From: JBBQXY01 sp051004815
GTDB taxonomy: Bacteria; Chloroflexota; Ktedonobacteria; Ktedonobacterales; Ktedonobacteraceae
Direction: 5' to 3'
Length of the DNA: 14,212 nucleotides
Assembly (NCBI GenBank): GCA_051004815.1
Contig: JBPCJY010000247.1
Coordinates: 1 to 14,212, forward strand
Under the pieces are notes generated by a model, which worked only from the letters and a program-made list of their open reading frames with translations, was not told the origin of the DNA and ran no database searches. This document shows, piece after piece, positions 1-7,823 of the stretch. Each line of letters begins with the position of its first letter. Position 1 is the first letter of the stretch. The position numbers and the translations under genes were made by a program.

Positions 1-136
1 GGATGCGGGGTCCGCCCCCACGAGGTGACGGTATCGGGAGGCGCGCTCTGCGTGTAGGGGGGGGGCGACCTTGGCTTTCGCCCTGGTAGCTACTGTTGCA
101 TTGGTGGCAATCATTCACAAGCAGTGAGGTGAAATC
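1..136. other. Left-edge leader, possible tail of an upstream gene
   Basis: No complete gene fits here. In one + frame the bases from about 65 to 127 encode a hydrophobic run (ATLAFALVATVALVAII) followed by HKQ and a TGA at 125-127, which could be the C-terminal membrane helix of an upstream gene ending 9 bp before the next ATG. Upstream of that the frame is low-complexity and crosses a G9 run (57-65), so it cannot be followed reliably. The usual upstream partner of this operon, a circularly permuted ATP-grasp protein, is not recognisable. The last bases (126-132, GAGGTGA) are the ribosome binding site of the alpha-E gene. Confidence 0.2.
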
Positions 137-1117
137 ATGCTCTCTCGCGTGGCAGAAAGTCTCTATTGGATGAGTCGCTACCTGGAACGAGCGGAACATA
201 CAGCGCGTCTCATCGATGTCCACCTGGCCCAGATGCTCGATCAGACAGGTGAGGATACAAGCATGCGCTGGCACATGCTCCTGCGCAGCTTGCGTATCCC
301 CTTGCCGGAAGGCGACATCGACGCCTATAGCATTACCCATCTGCTGACCTTTGACGCGAGTAACACCTCATCCATCGTGTATTGTATTGAGGCGGCACGC
401 GAAAATGCACGCCAGGTGCGTGAGCAGATCAGTTCTGAGATGTGGGAACAACTCAATCGCCTTTTTCTGCGCGTAAAGGAGTCCAGCATGGAAAAGATAT
501 GGTACGCGGAACAACATAGATTCCTCAATAACGTGAAAGAGGGCATTTATCTTTTCCAGGGTATTACAGATGCGACCTTGAGCCATAGCGAAGGCTGGCA
601 ATTTATTCGCGTTGGCCGCTTTCTCGAACGGACGACGGCTACCGCCGCCCTGCTGGACACCCATTTCGCGAAGTTCCTGACGGGCGCAACAGATTACGAG
701 GATGAGCCACTCGACTACCGCGTCTGGGTGGAACTCCTGCGTTCTTGCGCCTCATTTGAAGCGTACTGCAAAGTCTATACCGCGACGATCCGTCCCGCCC
801 ATATTGTCGAGTTCCTGCTTTTAAACGCGGAAGCCCCGCGCTCAATCCGTTTTGCCTGTGCGATGATGCAGGTGGCACTCCAGGCAATCGCGAAATCTCT
901 CGGCGGACGCAGCACCGGACGCGCTGAACGACTTGCCGGTCGCTTGCGAGCAACCCTCGACTTTGCCCATATTGATGAGATTCTCGATGGCGATGTGCAT
1001 GAGTACCTGGAGAGCATTCAACGGCAATGTACCCTTATTCATAGCGGACTCTATCACACCTATATTGCCTATCCCATTGACGTTGCTCTCACGTCCCGCG
1101 GCGCGGAACAAGCCTAA
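137..1117 (+). CDS. Alpha-E domain-containing protein (DUF403)
   Basis: A 326-aa, all-helical cytoplasmic protein of the alpha-E (DUF403) family. The diagnostic N-terminus is present: MLSRVAESLYWMSRYLERAE, followed by a helical segment with HTARLIDVHL. A second family signature lies in the middle (FIRVGRFLERTTATAALLD, around residues 155-175). Length equals the family norm of about 310-330 aa. The ATG at 137 is preceded by GAGGTGA at 126-132, a good ribosome binding site. The family has no proven reaction. Its genes are regularly found beside circularly permuted ATP-grasp and transglutaminase-like genes, and a role in making or trimming a small peptide has been proposed. Here it is followed after 29 bp by the transglutaminase gene on the same strand, so the two are probably co-transcribed from a promoter left of the window. 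Family assignment is confident; biochemical role is unknown. Confidence 0.93.
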   Translation: MLSRVAESLYWMSRYLERAEHTARLIDVHLAQMLDQTGEDTSMRWHMLLRSLRIPLPEGDIDAYSITHLLTFDASNTSSIVYCIEAARENARQVREQISSEMWEQLNRLFLRVKESSMEKIWYAEQHRFLNNVKEGIYLFQGITDATLSHSEGWQFIRVGRFLERTTATAALLDTHFAKFLTGATDYEDEPLDYRVWVELLRSCASFEAYCKVYTATIRPAHIVEFLLLNAEAPRSIRFACAMMQVALQAIAKSLGGRSTGRAERLAGRLRATLDFAHIDEILDGDVHEYLESIQRQCTLIHSGLYHTYIAYPIDVALTSRGAEQA

Positions 1118-1146
1118 ATCTGTTGTGGTTGGAGGATACAAGCAGC

Positions 1147-2127
1147 ATGTATTACACCATTCGTCATATAACGCGCTTTCGCTATAGTACCCCGATCAGC
1201 GAAAGTATCATGGAAGTGCGCATCCAGCCACGCAGCGAAGGCAGCCAGCGTTGTCTGGATTTTCGTCTCCATACCAGCCCGCGCTCACGCATCATGGCGT
1301 ACCGGGGAGAGTTTGGCAACCGCGTGCATCACTTCGACGTACCCAATTTTCATAGCCAACTTACTATCACAGCCGAAGCCCTGGTCGATGTGACCGCGCC
1401 CCCACCGCTACCCGAGGCGTTGACCCCGCGAGCATGGGATGAACTGGACGCGATTACCGAGAATGGCGACTATTGGGACACGCTGATGCCAAGTCACTTT
1501 GCCGACCCAACCGAACTGCTCTACGAATTGGCAGATGAACTGGACGTGCAGCGACGAGCCGACCCACTGACGGTATTGCGTGCATTGAATAGCGCGATAC
1601 ACAGCACCTTTGAATACACCCCCAAAGCCACTCGTGTCGATTCACCGATTGATGAGGCGTTACTCCTGCGCAAAGGGGTGTGCCAGGACCTGGCACATAT
1701 TATGATTACGTTAGTACGCCATCTGCAAATACCTTGCCGTTACGTCAGTGGCTACTTGTATCTGCCGAGTCGCGGCCAGGAACGTACTACCGGAGAGGCC
1801 ACGCATGCCTGGGTGGAAGCCTTCTTGCCGGAGCTTGGCTGGATTGGCCTTGACCCCACTAACGATACCCTCACCGATGAACGGCACATTCGTGTGGCCA
1901 TTGGACGCGATTATGCCGATGTGCCACCCACACGCGGCGTGTTCCGCGGCAAGGCCGAGAGCGAATTAGCCGTCACCGTTCGCATCGCACCCTCGCAAGC
2001 ACCACTCGCCGCGGAATTACCTCTGGAGGAACCAACTTGGATTGCGACTGCCTATGAAACAGACGACCGCGATCAGGTGCAATCACAGTCGCAGACGCAG
2101 TCAATGCCCCAACAGCAACAGCAGTAG
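1147..2127 (+). CDS. Transglutaminase-like cysteine protease family protein
   Basis: A 326-aa bacterial transglutaminase-like protein. The N-terminal beta region (about residues 1-80) begins MYYTIRHITRFRYSTPISES, typical of the family's N-terminal domain. The papain-like catalytic core covers about 140-245. The expected triad is complete: Cys179 in RKGVCQDLAH, His220 in ATHAWVEAF and Asp236 in GWIGLDPTND. I chose ATG 1147 rather than an upstream in-frame TTG at 1123, because the protein then starts at the family's conserved MYY and a GGAGG lies at 1131-1135. That spacer is rather long, about 11 nt. Such proteins are thought to act as peptidases or amidases rather than cross-linkers. The C-terminal 16 residues are almost pure Gln/Ser (from VQSQSQTQ on), an unusual low-complexity tail. 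No signal peptide is visible. The stop is 3 bp from the stop of the convergent kinase gene. Confidence 0.93.
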   Translation: MYYTIRHITRFRYSTPISESIMEVRIQPRSEGSQRCLDFRLHTSPRSRIMAYRGEFGNRVHHFDVPNFHSQLTITAEALVDVTAPPPLPEALTPRAWDELDAITENGDYWDTLMPSHFADPTELLYELADELDVQRRADPLTVLRALNSAIHSTFEYTPKATRVDSPIDEALLLRKGVCQDLAHIMITLVRHLQIPCRYVSGYLYLPSRGQERTTGEATHAWVEAFLPELGWIGLDPTNDTLTDERHIRVAIGRDYADVPPTRGVFRGKAESELAVTVRIAPSQAPLAAELPLEEPTWIATAYETDDRDQVQSQSQTQSMPQQQQQ

Positions 2128-2130
2128 GGT

Positions 2131-3993
2131 TTAAAACTTTGGGCCGGCATTGAAATAGCCCGTATCCGCACTACAGGAGTTCGTACTGCTATTGCAAAAA
2201 TTCCCTTTCAGGTAGTTTCCTGGTTGATATTGTCCATGGAAGTAAAGCGGTTGTTTCCCGGCAGGTTGCTGAACGGTAAAAGAGAAATTACCTTGCATAT
2301 CGATGATCCCTTTGATCTGATACGTTCCAGTTGAACCTGACCTGTATGTAAACGATCCAGTCAAGACGCCACTTCCCTGGCTTTGTCCTACAAATATCGA
2401 GATACTTGAAGTCTGATTCGCTATCTCATCCGTCATCGAGCCATTATACGTGCCAGCGATAAAGAGGCCATTGGCCGGTTTCGGGGTGGCGGTAGCCGTC
2501 GCTTTCGCTGAATGTGCGGTAGCCGTCGCCGTTTGTGCTTGCGTTACGTTTAAGGCATTCACCCCGGCCTGACGACCATTGTTATAGTTGATATAAAAGT
2601 ATCCTACACTACCAATAATCAGCAATACGACAAGCACTGAGATAATACTGATGATCGCTGCAAGGGGGGCAGCCCGTTTTTTCTTCGGTGGCGTCAGTGG
2701 TTGTTTCTCTGGCGTTTGCGGGCTGGAAGCAGCCGATGCTATCGTCGGGAGATTATGATCCGCAACGGAATCAAATGTCTGTTGCCCCTGGCTTGGTGGC
2801 GTGATTATTGTATGTGCGGAACTGAGCGTATTAGGCGACGAAAGCACTACTTCAGGATTAGCAATAGCGATAGTCAGAACGAGTTCATTCACCGGAATGG
2901 TCGCATTGCCATTGCCAAGACTCTGGCCCGGTAGATGGATAACCTGCCCATCATAGACCCCTGGCGGGATCGTTACCCTGACATGTTGACTTCCTCCTGG
3001 CAGTGTGATCATACGACTGGTGCCAAATTGCGCCTCTGCCGAGCTAATAGCCAGTGTTGTGCGAAGATCGTTGGTCAAGCCGTTCGAACTTGACGGCTTT
3101 GTCCCAATAACCAGTTCGGGCGGCATGAGATGTACTATCTGCTCAAAAGCAGTGGCGAAGTCGGTAATAGCCGGAAAACGGTCTTCTGGTTTCTTTGCTA
3201 ATGCACGCAGCATCACTGCGTCAAGCTCTTTAGGCAGTTGCGGATTGTATGTGCTGGGCGGAGGGGGTTGAACATTGAAGTGCTGGTACATCAATTGTTC
3301 CATGCCGCCCACAAAAGGAGGGCGACCCGTCAGCAGTTCGTACACCATCACCGCCAGGGCATACTGATCAGAGGCAGCCACAGGCGTACTACTCCATTGT
3401 TCAGGTGCCATGGAGGTAGGGGTGCCACGAATAGTGCGACTGGAATTGGAAACCGTGGCACTGCTGCGAGCAATACCAAAGTCAGCCAGGAGCAGCGTTG
3501 GACGGTTAGGATACTTGCGATTGCTACGCAAAAGGAAGTTAGGCGGTTTGACGTCCAGGTGAATGACTTGATGATCGTGCGCATATTGGAGGGCATCAGC
3601 AGCCTGCTCCACCAGATGAGCAATATCTTGCGATGAAAGTGTGATAGTGGTACCGCTCTGACGCAGCCAGGTTGCCAGTGATCCTTCTGAGCAAAATGGC
3701 ATGACCATGTAGCTCATCATGATCTCATCATGGGTTTCCTCGCCAAAGTCGTAGAGGGGCAAGATGTTGGGGTGTTCGAGCGCGGCGATTGCCTTTGCTT
3801 CACGTTGGAAAAGACGAGCGGCATCTTTGGCGGAATCGGCACCGGGATAAGAGGCACCTTCAGAGCGAATAACCTTGATCGCAACTTGTCGATTTACGCG
3901 GGTGTCGTTCATAAGATAAACTTCGCCCATGCCGCCGCTACCAAGCAGACGTATATGGCGATAACGACCATTTTGAAGTTCTTCTAATGCCAT
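2131..3993 (-). CDS. Membrane-anchored Ser/Thr protein kinase (PknB-like) with DnaJ-C-like segment
   Basis: A 620-aa kinase. The N-terminal kinase domain (about 10-290) has the glycine loop GSGGMGEV (18-25 region), ATP-binding Lys40 in VAIK, catalytic loop HLDVKPPN (145-152; Asp147, Asn152), DFG at 171-173 and APE at 197-199. The loop has Leu where most PknB-type kinases have Arg, so it is a non-RD kinase. Residues about 328-378 (VRVTIPPGVYDGQVIHLPGQ and flanks) resemble the C-terminal substrate-binding domain of DnaJ. A basic PPKKKR stretch precedes one membrane helix (about 444-467). Outside follow a Thr/Ala-rich linker and a beta-rich domain of about 110 residues with Cys600 and Cys607, which could pair. 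Expected topology is kinase inside, sensor outside. The ATG at 3993 has GAGGT 5 nt upstream. The gene has its own promoter (4084-4111) downstream of two other kinases. Substrate and signal are unknown. Confidence 0.92.
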   Translation of the reverse strand: MALEELQNGRYRHIRLLGSGGMGEVYLMNDTRVNRQVAIKVIRSEGASYPGADSAKDAARLFQREAKAIAALEHPNILPLYDFGEETHDEIMMSYMVMPFCSEGSLATWLRQSGTTITLSSQDIAHLVEQAADALQYAHDHQVIHLDVKPPNFLLRSNRKYPNRPTLLLADFGIARSSATVSNSSRTIRGTPTSMAPEQWSSTPVAASDQYALAVMVYELLTGRPPFVGGMEQLMYQHFNVQPPPPSTYNPQLPKELDAVMLRALAKKPEDRFPAITDFATAFEQIVHLMPPELVIGTKPSSSNGLTNDLRTTLAISSAEAQFGTSRMITLPGGSQHVRVTIPPGVYDGQVIHLPGQSLGNGNATIPVNELVLTIAIANPEVVLSSPNTLSSAHTIITPPSQGQQTFDSVADHNLPTIASAASSPQTPEKQPLTPPKKKRAAPLAAIISIISVLVVLLIIGSVGYFYINYNNGRQAGVNALNVTQAQTATATAHSAKATATATPKPANGLFIAGTYNGSMTDEIANQTSSISIFVGQSQGSGVLTGSFTYRSGSTGTYQIKGIIDMQGNFSFTVQQPAGKQPLYFHGQYQPGNYLKGNFCNSSTNSCSADTGYFNAGPKF

Positions 3994-4066
3994 CGCTTAC
4001 CTCGGTTCTGAAAAAAGGAAGGATTCAATGCTCATTGGGCGTGAAAGTAAAGTAAATATCCTGGGA

Positions 4067-4082
4067 TTGTGCAACTGTACAA
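4067..4082. repeat. Imperfect inverted repeat at the kinase transcription start
   Basis: TTGTGC-AACT-GTACAA, two 6-bp arms with one mismatch around a 4-bp centre. It sits immediately downstream of the -10 box of the minus-strand promoter, about where transcription should start, so it could be a repressor operator. It is too short to be a terminator and has no T tract. Operator function is inference only. Confidence 0.35.
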
Positions 4083-4083
4083 T

Positions 4084-4111
4084 AGTATATCATAAGTAGC
4101 TGAAGTTGCAA
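4084..4111 (-). promoter_or_regulatory. Putative sigma-70-type promoter for the membrane kinase
   Basis: Read on the minus strand: -35 TTGCAA (4106-4111), 16-bp spacer, -10 TATACT (4084-4089), matching the consensus at 4/6 and 5/6. It lies in the 139-bp gap between the WD40 kinase stop (4133) and the membrane kinase start (3993), leaving a leader of about 80 nt. This suggests the third kinase can be transcribed independently of the upstream pair. Confidence 0.55.
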
Positions 4112-4132
4112 GGATGTTTTGGGATCAATAAT

Positions 4133-6016
4133 TTACACCGCCAGCCACACCTGCACCGTTTTATCGCTACTGGCCGAGGCAATGTATTGCCCACTTTTGG
4201 CCCACGCGACCGCGTAGACCCAGTTTGCATGGCCGGGGTAAAGCACCGTATTTTCTCCGCTTGCGGCATCCCATAGTTGTACCGTCCTGTCAAAGCTTGC
4301 CGACGCGATACGCGACCCGTCAGGCGACCAGGCGACGGCACTGACGGTGAACTGATGCTGCTGATAGGCGCAGAGAGTGTCTCCAGTGCTGGCTTCCCAT
4401 ACCTCAACCACCTGATCGGCACCGCCAGACGCGATGTATTGTCCATTCGGAGACCACGCCACCGTATTGAGTGTATTGGAGAAGGTTCGCGAGGTGAGTA
4501 GTATTTTTCCCGCGGCCACATCCCTGGCAGGCACCTTCCAGACCTGTACCGTCATATCTTCGCCGCCTGATGCAATGTACTGTCCGTCAGGAGACCATGC
4601 CACGGCTTGAATGGGATGCGAATGATCGCGGTACATGAATTGTCTGAGTCCTGTTGCGGCATCCCAGATGTGTACGCTGCTATCCGCGCTCGCGGACGCG
4701 ATGAGGGGGCCATGTCCCGCCGATGACGTCAATCCCCCCGCTGGTGCCCATGCCAGGGCCGTTACCTTTTCGGTATGCCTGTTATACGTACATATGTTGC
4801 GCATAGTAGCCGTCGCCCACACCTGTACCGTGCAATCTATCCCCGCCGAGGCAAGCCATCTCCCATCGGGCGACCAGGCTATGGCACTTACTGCCCCAGA
4901 ATGACCACGGTAGGTCGAGATTTTACGACCGGTCATGGCATCCCACACCTGTACCGTCCCGTCTTCGCCGCCCGATGCGAGGTGGCTGCGGTAGTGTGCC
5001 GCTTCTTGTCTGTTGCTCGGAGACCATGCCACAGCATTCACCGGGGCTGCATGTCCACGATAGGTGGTGATGGTTGTCTCTTGTAGCGGCAGGATATTCA
5101 CCCCTTGCATGGAGGGAAGCGGCTCCGTCCTGGAAGATAGTTCCTCGTCAGGCGATAGCTGTATGTGATAGGGTTCCCCAATGTTGCTACCCTGTGTAAA
5201 GGCACGCACGAAATCCTCCATGCTCGCGAAGCGTTCAGCGGGGTCTTTCGCCAGTGCTTTGAGGATTGCTGACTCAACCATTGGTGAGATCGTTGCTATA
5301 TGTGTACTTAAAGATGGCGGTGGAGTAAGTGTATGATGCGTCGCGACCTCCACAAAAGAACCGGAAAAGAGGTTGTTCCCGCTCAGCCATTCGTACATCA
5401 CGGCTGCCAGCGCGTACTGGTCGCTCGCCTTGACTGGCAAGCCGCGTAGTTGCTCAGGAGCCATATAGGCTACGGTACCGGCCACCCCTTGCATGCTCTG
5501 CGTACGCGAACTATGCGCCACGACCGCGATGCCAAAATCGGCCAGCAAAGCCTCATCGTTACTGCCCAACAGCATGTTTTCTGGCTTGATATCGCGATGG
5601 ATCAGCTTCTCATCATGGGCATATTGCAGGGCGGAAGCAATCTGCATCACGTAGGGTTGGATCTCCTCTGCTGAGTGGCGACTCCCTTTGGGGAAACGCG
5701 TATGCAGTGTACCGTTAGGAGCATAATCCATCACGAGGAAAGGCGTATTGCTCTCCACCCCAAATTCCAGCACCTGGATGATAGAGGGATGCTTCAAGTG
5801 GGCAATCGTGCGAGCCTCTTTGAGGAAATCTCCCATGTCGTCGTTGGTCAGTCGCATATCGAGCACTTTGATGGCGGCCTGGATAGTCAGGTGAATGTGT
5901 TCGCCCAGGTAAACGTCCGCGAAGCTGCCGCGCCCCAGCAGACGCAGCAGGCGGTAGTTTCCAATCTGTTCTCCAATACGAGGCCGGGAGGAATTCCGTT
6001 TCCTGTACTCCATCAT
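4133..6016 (-). CDS. Ser/Thr protein kinase with C-terminal seven-repeat WD40 propeller (second of tandem pair)
   Basis: A 627-aa soluble fusion. The kinase domain (about 21-275) has glycine loop GRGSFADV (28-35), Lys50 in AAIK, HRDIKPEN (140-147), DFG (160-162) and APE (186-188), so all catalytic residues are present. After a linker of about 45 residues come seven WD40 repeats whose first positions are His322, 372, 414, 465, Phe512, His554 and 596, each with AVAWSPDG-type and TVQVW-type strands. Seven repeats make one closed beta-propeller, presumably a protein-docking or sensing platform. No membrane segment is visible. Two adjacent ATGs (6016, 6013) follow an AGGAG: the first leaves a 4-nt spacer and the second 7 nt, so the protein may start one residue later. 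The gene begins 27 bp after its paralogue's stop and is surely co-transcribed. Kinase substrate and propeller partner cannot be read from sequence. Confidence 0.93.
   Translation of the reverse strand: MMEYRKRNSSRPRIGEQIGNYRLLRLLGRGSFADVYLGEHIHLTIQAAIKVLDMRLTNDDMGDFLKEARTIAHLKHPSIIQVLEFGVESNTPFLVMDYAPNGTLHTRFPKGSRHSAEEIQPYVMQIASALQYAHDEKLIHRDIKPENMLLGSNDEALLADFGIAVVAHSSRTQSMQGVAGTVAYMAPEQLRGLPVKASDQYALAAVMYEWLSGNNLFSGSFVEVATHHTLTPPPSLSTHIATISPMVESAILKALAKDPAERFASMEDFVRAFTQGSNIGEPYHIQLSPDEELSSRTEPLPSMQGVNILPLQETTITTYRGHAAPVNAVAWSPSNRQEAAHYRSHLASGGEDGTVQVWDAMTGRKISTYRGHSGAVSAIAWSPDGRWLASAGIDCTVQVWATATMRNICTYNRHTEKVTALAWAPAGGLTSSAGHGPLIASASADSSVHIWDAATGLRQFMYRDHSHPIQAVAWSPDGQYIASGGEDMTVQVWKVPARDVAAGKILLTSRTFSNTLNTVAWSPNGQYIASGGADQVVEVWEASTGDTLCAYQQHQFTVSAVAWSPDGSRIASASFDRTVQLWDAASGENTVLYPGHANWVYAVAWAKSGQYIASASSDKTVQVWLAV
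4136..5059 (-). repeat. Seven WD40 repeat units, second kinase
   Basis: Coding repeats for residues 320-627 of the downstream WD40 kinase. Unit spacing in residues is 50, 42, 51, 47, 42 and 42, so three units contain insertions of 5-9 residues. The first (around RQEAAHYRSH) and third (around GLTSSAGHG) have theirs between the AWSP and the following LAS/IAS strands; the fourth has KVPARDVAAGK instead of the usual turn. The repeated VAWSPDG/QVW codons are visible as recurring DNA words on the + strand, such as gaccatgcca and acctgtaccgt. Confidence 0.85.
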
Positions 6017-6043
6017 CGCGCTCCTCTACAAGCTGTCATCCTA

Positions 6044-7804
6044 CTATCCTACGTGCCAGACCTGTACCGTTGCATCATAGCCAGCCGAAGCGATGCGCTT
6101 ACCATTGGGCGACCACGCTACACTGCTCACCTCTCTCGTATGACCTCGATAGGTGTAGACACACTCTCCCGTGCTAGCGTCCCAAATCTGTACTGTGCGA
6201 TCATCGCTCGCCGTCGCGATGTACTTGCCATTGGGCGACCATGCGACCGCGTTTACTTTGCTGCTATGCTCGCGATAGTTCAGGATGTTGCTGCCGGTAG
6301 CCGCGTTCCAGACCTGTACGTTGGTATCCGCGCTGGCGGAAGCGATCTTCTGACCGTCGGGCGACCATGCGACTGCATTCACAAAATAGAAGTGCTCACG
6401 ATAGCTCAACGCGTTGTCTCCGGTGAGAGCATTCCAGATTTGCACCGTATTATCGACATCCGCGTTTCCCTCTGCCCCACTGGCCGAAGCGATGCACCGT
6501 CCATCTGCCGTGCTGGTAGGTGCCCATGCCACCGCGTGAACAGGACTGCTATGGCCTGTATAGGTGATAACTCGGCTGCCCGATTCAGCCTGCCGCACCT
6601 GTACCGTCGTATCCCAGGAGCCAGCGGCGATGTACTTTCCATCCGGTGACCATGCGACCGCGCCCACTTCTCGTGAGAAGCCGCGATAGGTCAAGAGCTT
6701 GCGCCCACTCTGGACATGCCAGACCTGGACTGTCGTATCCCAGGAGCCAGAGACAATGCGTGCGCCATTGGGCGACCACGACACCGCGCTGACCGCCTTG
6801 CTATGGTTGCGGTAGATAAAGGCAGGGCTTTTGCTGGTAGCATTCCAAATATGCACCGTTTTATCAGCACTGGCCGAGGCAATCTTTTTCCCATCGGGCG
6901 ACCAGGCAATATGGAGCACCGCCGCGGAGTGTCTGCGATAGGTGGTGAAGACTTTTCCTCTGGGGAATGATGTCGCGCTGTGCGGTTTGGCTACCGCTGC
7001 CCGGCAGACTTGCTCGAAGGCTTGCGCGAATTCTAAGACGCTGGCGAAACGTTGCTCCGGGTTCTTCGCCAGTGCTTTTTGTATAACCTGGTCGATGGCT
7101 GGCGCAAGCGTGGGCAGCTTCGTGCGCAACGAAGGGGCCGGTACCAGCACATGTTGCGTCGCCACCTCTATGAAAGAGCCAGAAAAGAGTCGCTCCCCGC
7201 TCAACCATTCATAGGCAACTGCCGCCAGCGCATATTGGTCGCTGGCGGGACATGCTCGGCCCTGTAGTTGCTCAGGAGCCATATAGGTCACCGTGCCTGC
7301 GACGGTCTGGAGCCGGTCGCGCGAACTCTGCACAATTACCGCCAGGCCAAAATCGCTCAACAAGACCGCGTTCCTTTGACCTAGCAACATATTTTCTGGT
7401 TTCACATCCCTGTGGATGAGCTTCTGGTCATGCGCATATTGTAGGGCAGCGGCAACTTGCTGGATATACGGCACGATACTGGCGGCAGGCAGCATGGCAC
7501 CTCTAGGGTGACATTGGCGCAAGGTGCCATTCGGCGCGTACTCCATCACCAGGAAAGGAATGCTCTCCACGACATCATATTCCAGGATGCGCACGATGGA
7601 GGGATGCTTCAGGTGAGCAATGGTACGCGCCTCCGCGAGAAAGTGTTCTTTTTCCTCGTCAGTCAGCCGCATCTGCAACACTTTGATGGCCGCGGGCGTG
7701 TTGAGATACACATGCTCGCCGAGGTAAACATCAGCAAAGCCCCCCTGTCCCAATGGGCGCACCAGGCGGTAGTTAGCAAGTTGTTCACCTATGCGGTCTG
7801 ACAT
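6044..7804 (-). CDS. Ser/Thr protein kinase with C-terminal seven-repeat WD40 propeller (first of tandem pair)
   Basis: A 586-aa soluble kinase-propeller fusion, paralogous to the next gene along its whole length. Kinase domain about 12-265: glycine loop GQGGFADV, Lys41 in AAIK, HRDVKPEN (131-138), DFG (151-153), APE (176-178), all intact. The linker is only about 20 residues. Seven WD40 repeats start at His292, 334, Phe376, His418, 471, 513 and 555. In repeat 3 the Trp of the closing QVW is Arg404 (VQVRQ), and repeat 4 carries an 11-residue insertion rich in Gly/Ala/Asp. The ATG at 7804 follows GAGGAG with a 10-nt spacer. It is the promoter-proximal gene of the kinase cluster, read from the promoters at 7905-7945. 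The propeller probably recruits or senses a partner protein that regulates or receives phosphorylation, but that is inference. Confidence 0.93.
   Translation of the reverse strand: MSDRIGEQLANYRLVRPLGQGGFADVYLGEHVYLNTPAAIKVLQMRLTDEEKEHFLAEARTIAHLKHPSIVRILEYDVVESIPFLVMEYAPNGTLRQCHPRGAMLPAASIVPYIQQVAAALQYAHDQKLIHRDVKPENMLLGQRNAVLLSDFGLAVIVQSSRDRLQTVAGTVTYMAPEQLQGRACPASDQYALAAVAYEWLSGERLFSGSFIEVATQHVLVPAPSLRTKLPTLAPAIDQVIQKALAKNPEQRFASVLEFAQAFEQVCRAAVAKPHSATSFPRGKVFTTYRRHSAAVLHIAWSPDGKKIASASADKTVHIWNATSKSPAFIYRNHSKAVSAVSWSPNGARIVSGSWDTTVQVWHVQSGRKLLTYRGFSREVGAVAWSPDGKYIAAGSWDTTVQVRQAESGSRVITYTGHSSPVHAVAWAPTSTADGRCIASASGAEGNADVDNTVQIWNALTGDNALSYREHFYFVNAVAWSPDGQKIASASADTNVQVWNAATGSNILNYREHSSKVNAVAWSPNGKYIATASDDRTVQIWDASTGECVYTYRGHTREVSSVAWSPNGKRIASAGYDATVQVWHVG
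6047..6940 (-). repeat. Seven WD40 repeat units, first kinase, 42-residue period
   Basis: Residues 289-586 of the kinase. The spacing of repeat starts is 42, 42, 42, 53, 42 and 42 residues, a 126-bp period broken only by an 11-codon insertion in repeat 4. Units are highly alike (YREHSSKVNAVAWSPNGKYI against YREHFYFVNAVAWSPDGQKI), which points to amplification by internal duplication or homogenisation. Confidence 0.88.
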
Positions 7805-7823
7805 CGTCGAAAAGCTCCTCGCT

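Noticed and set aside
1123..1146. TTG start eight codons upstream for the transglutaminase gene
   Set aside because: It falls only 5 nt after the previous stop, has no ribosome binding site, and the conserved family start MYYTIRH begins at ATG 1147.
5675..6649. Long 324-aa open frame on the + strand across the two WD40 kinase genes
   Set aside because: It spans the junction of two well-supported minus-strand genes. Its repeated words (such as IGRP and VPDLY) are just the antisense reading of WD40 codons, and it has no ribosome binding site or known domain.
4136..6940. The recurring short DNA words as a possible CRISPR or non-coding tandem array
   Set aside because: The words are WD40 codons (AVAWSPDG, TVQVW) in frame with a 126-bp period; there are no identical repeats with unique spacers of CRISPR size.
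2131..7804. A known kinase-based anti-phage system
   Set aside because: The kinases look like general signalling kinases with propeller or membrane sensor parts. No effector gene sits in the operon, and the restriction genes are in a separate, oppositely oriented unit.
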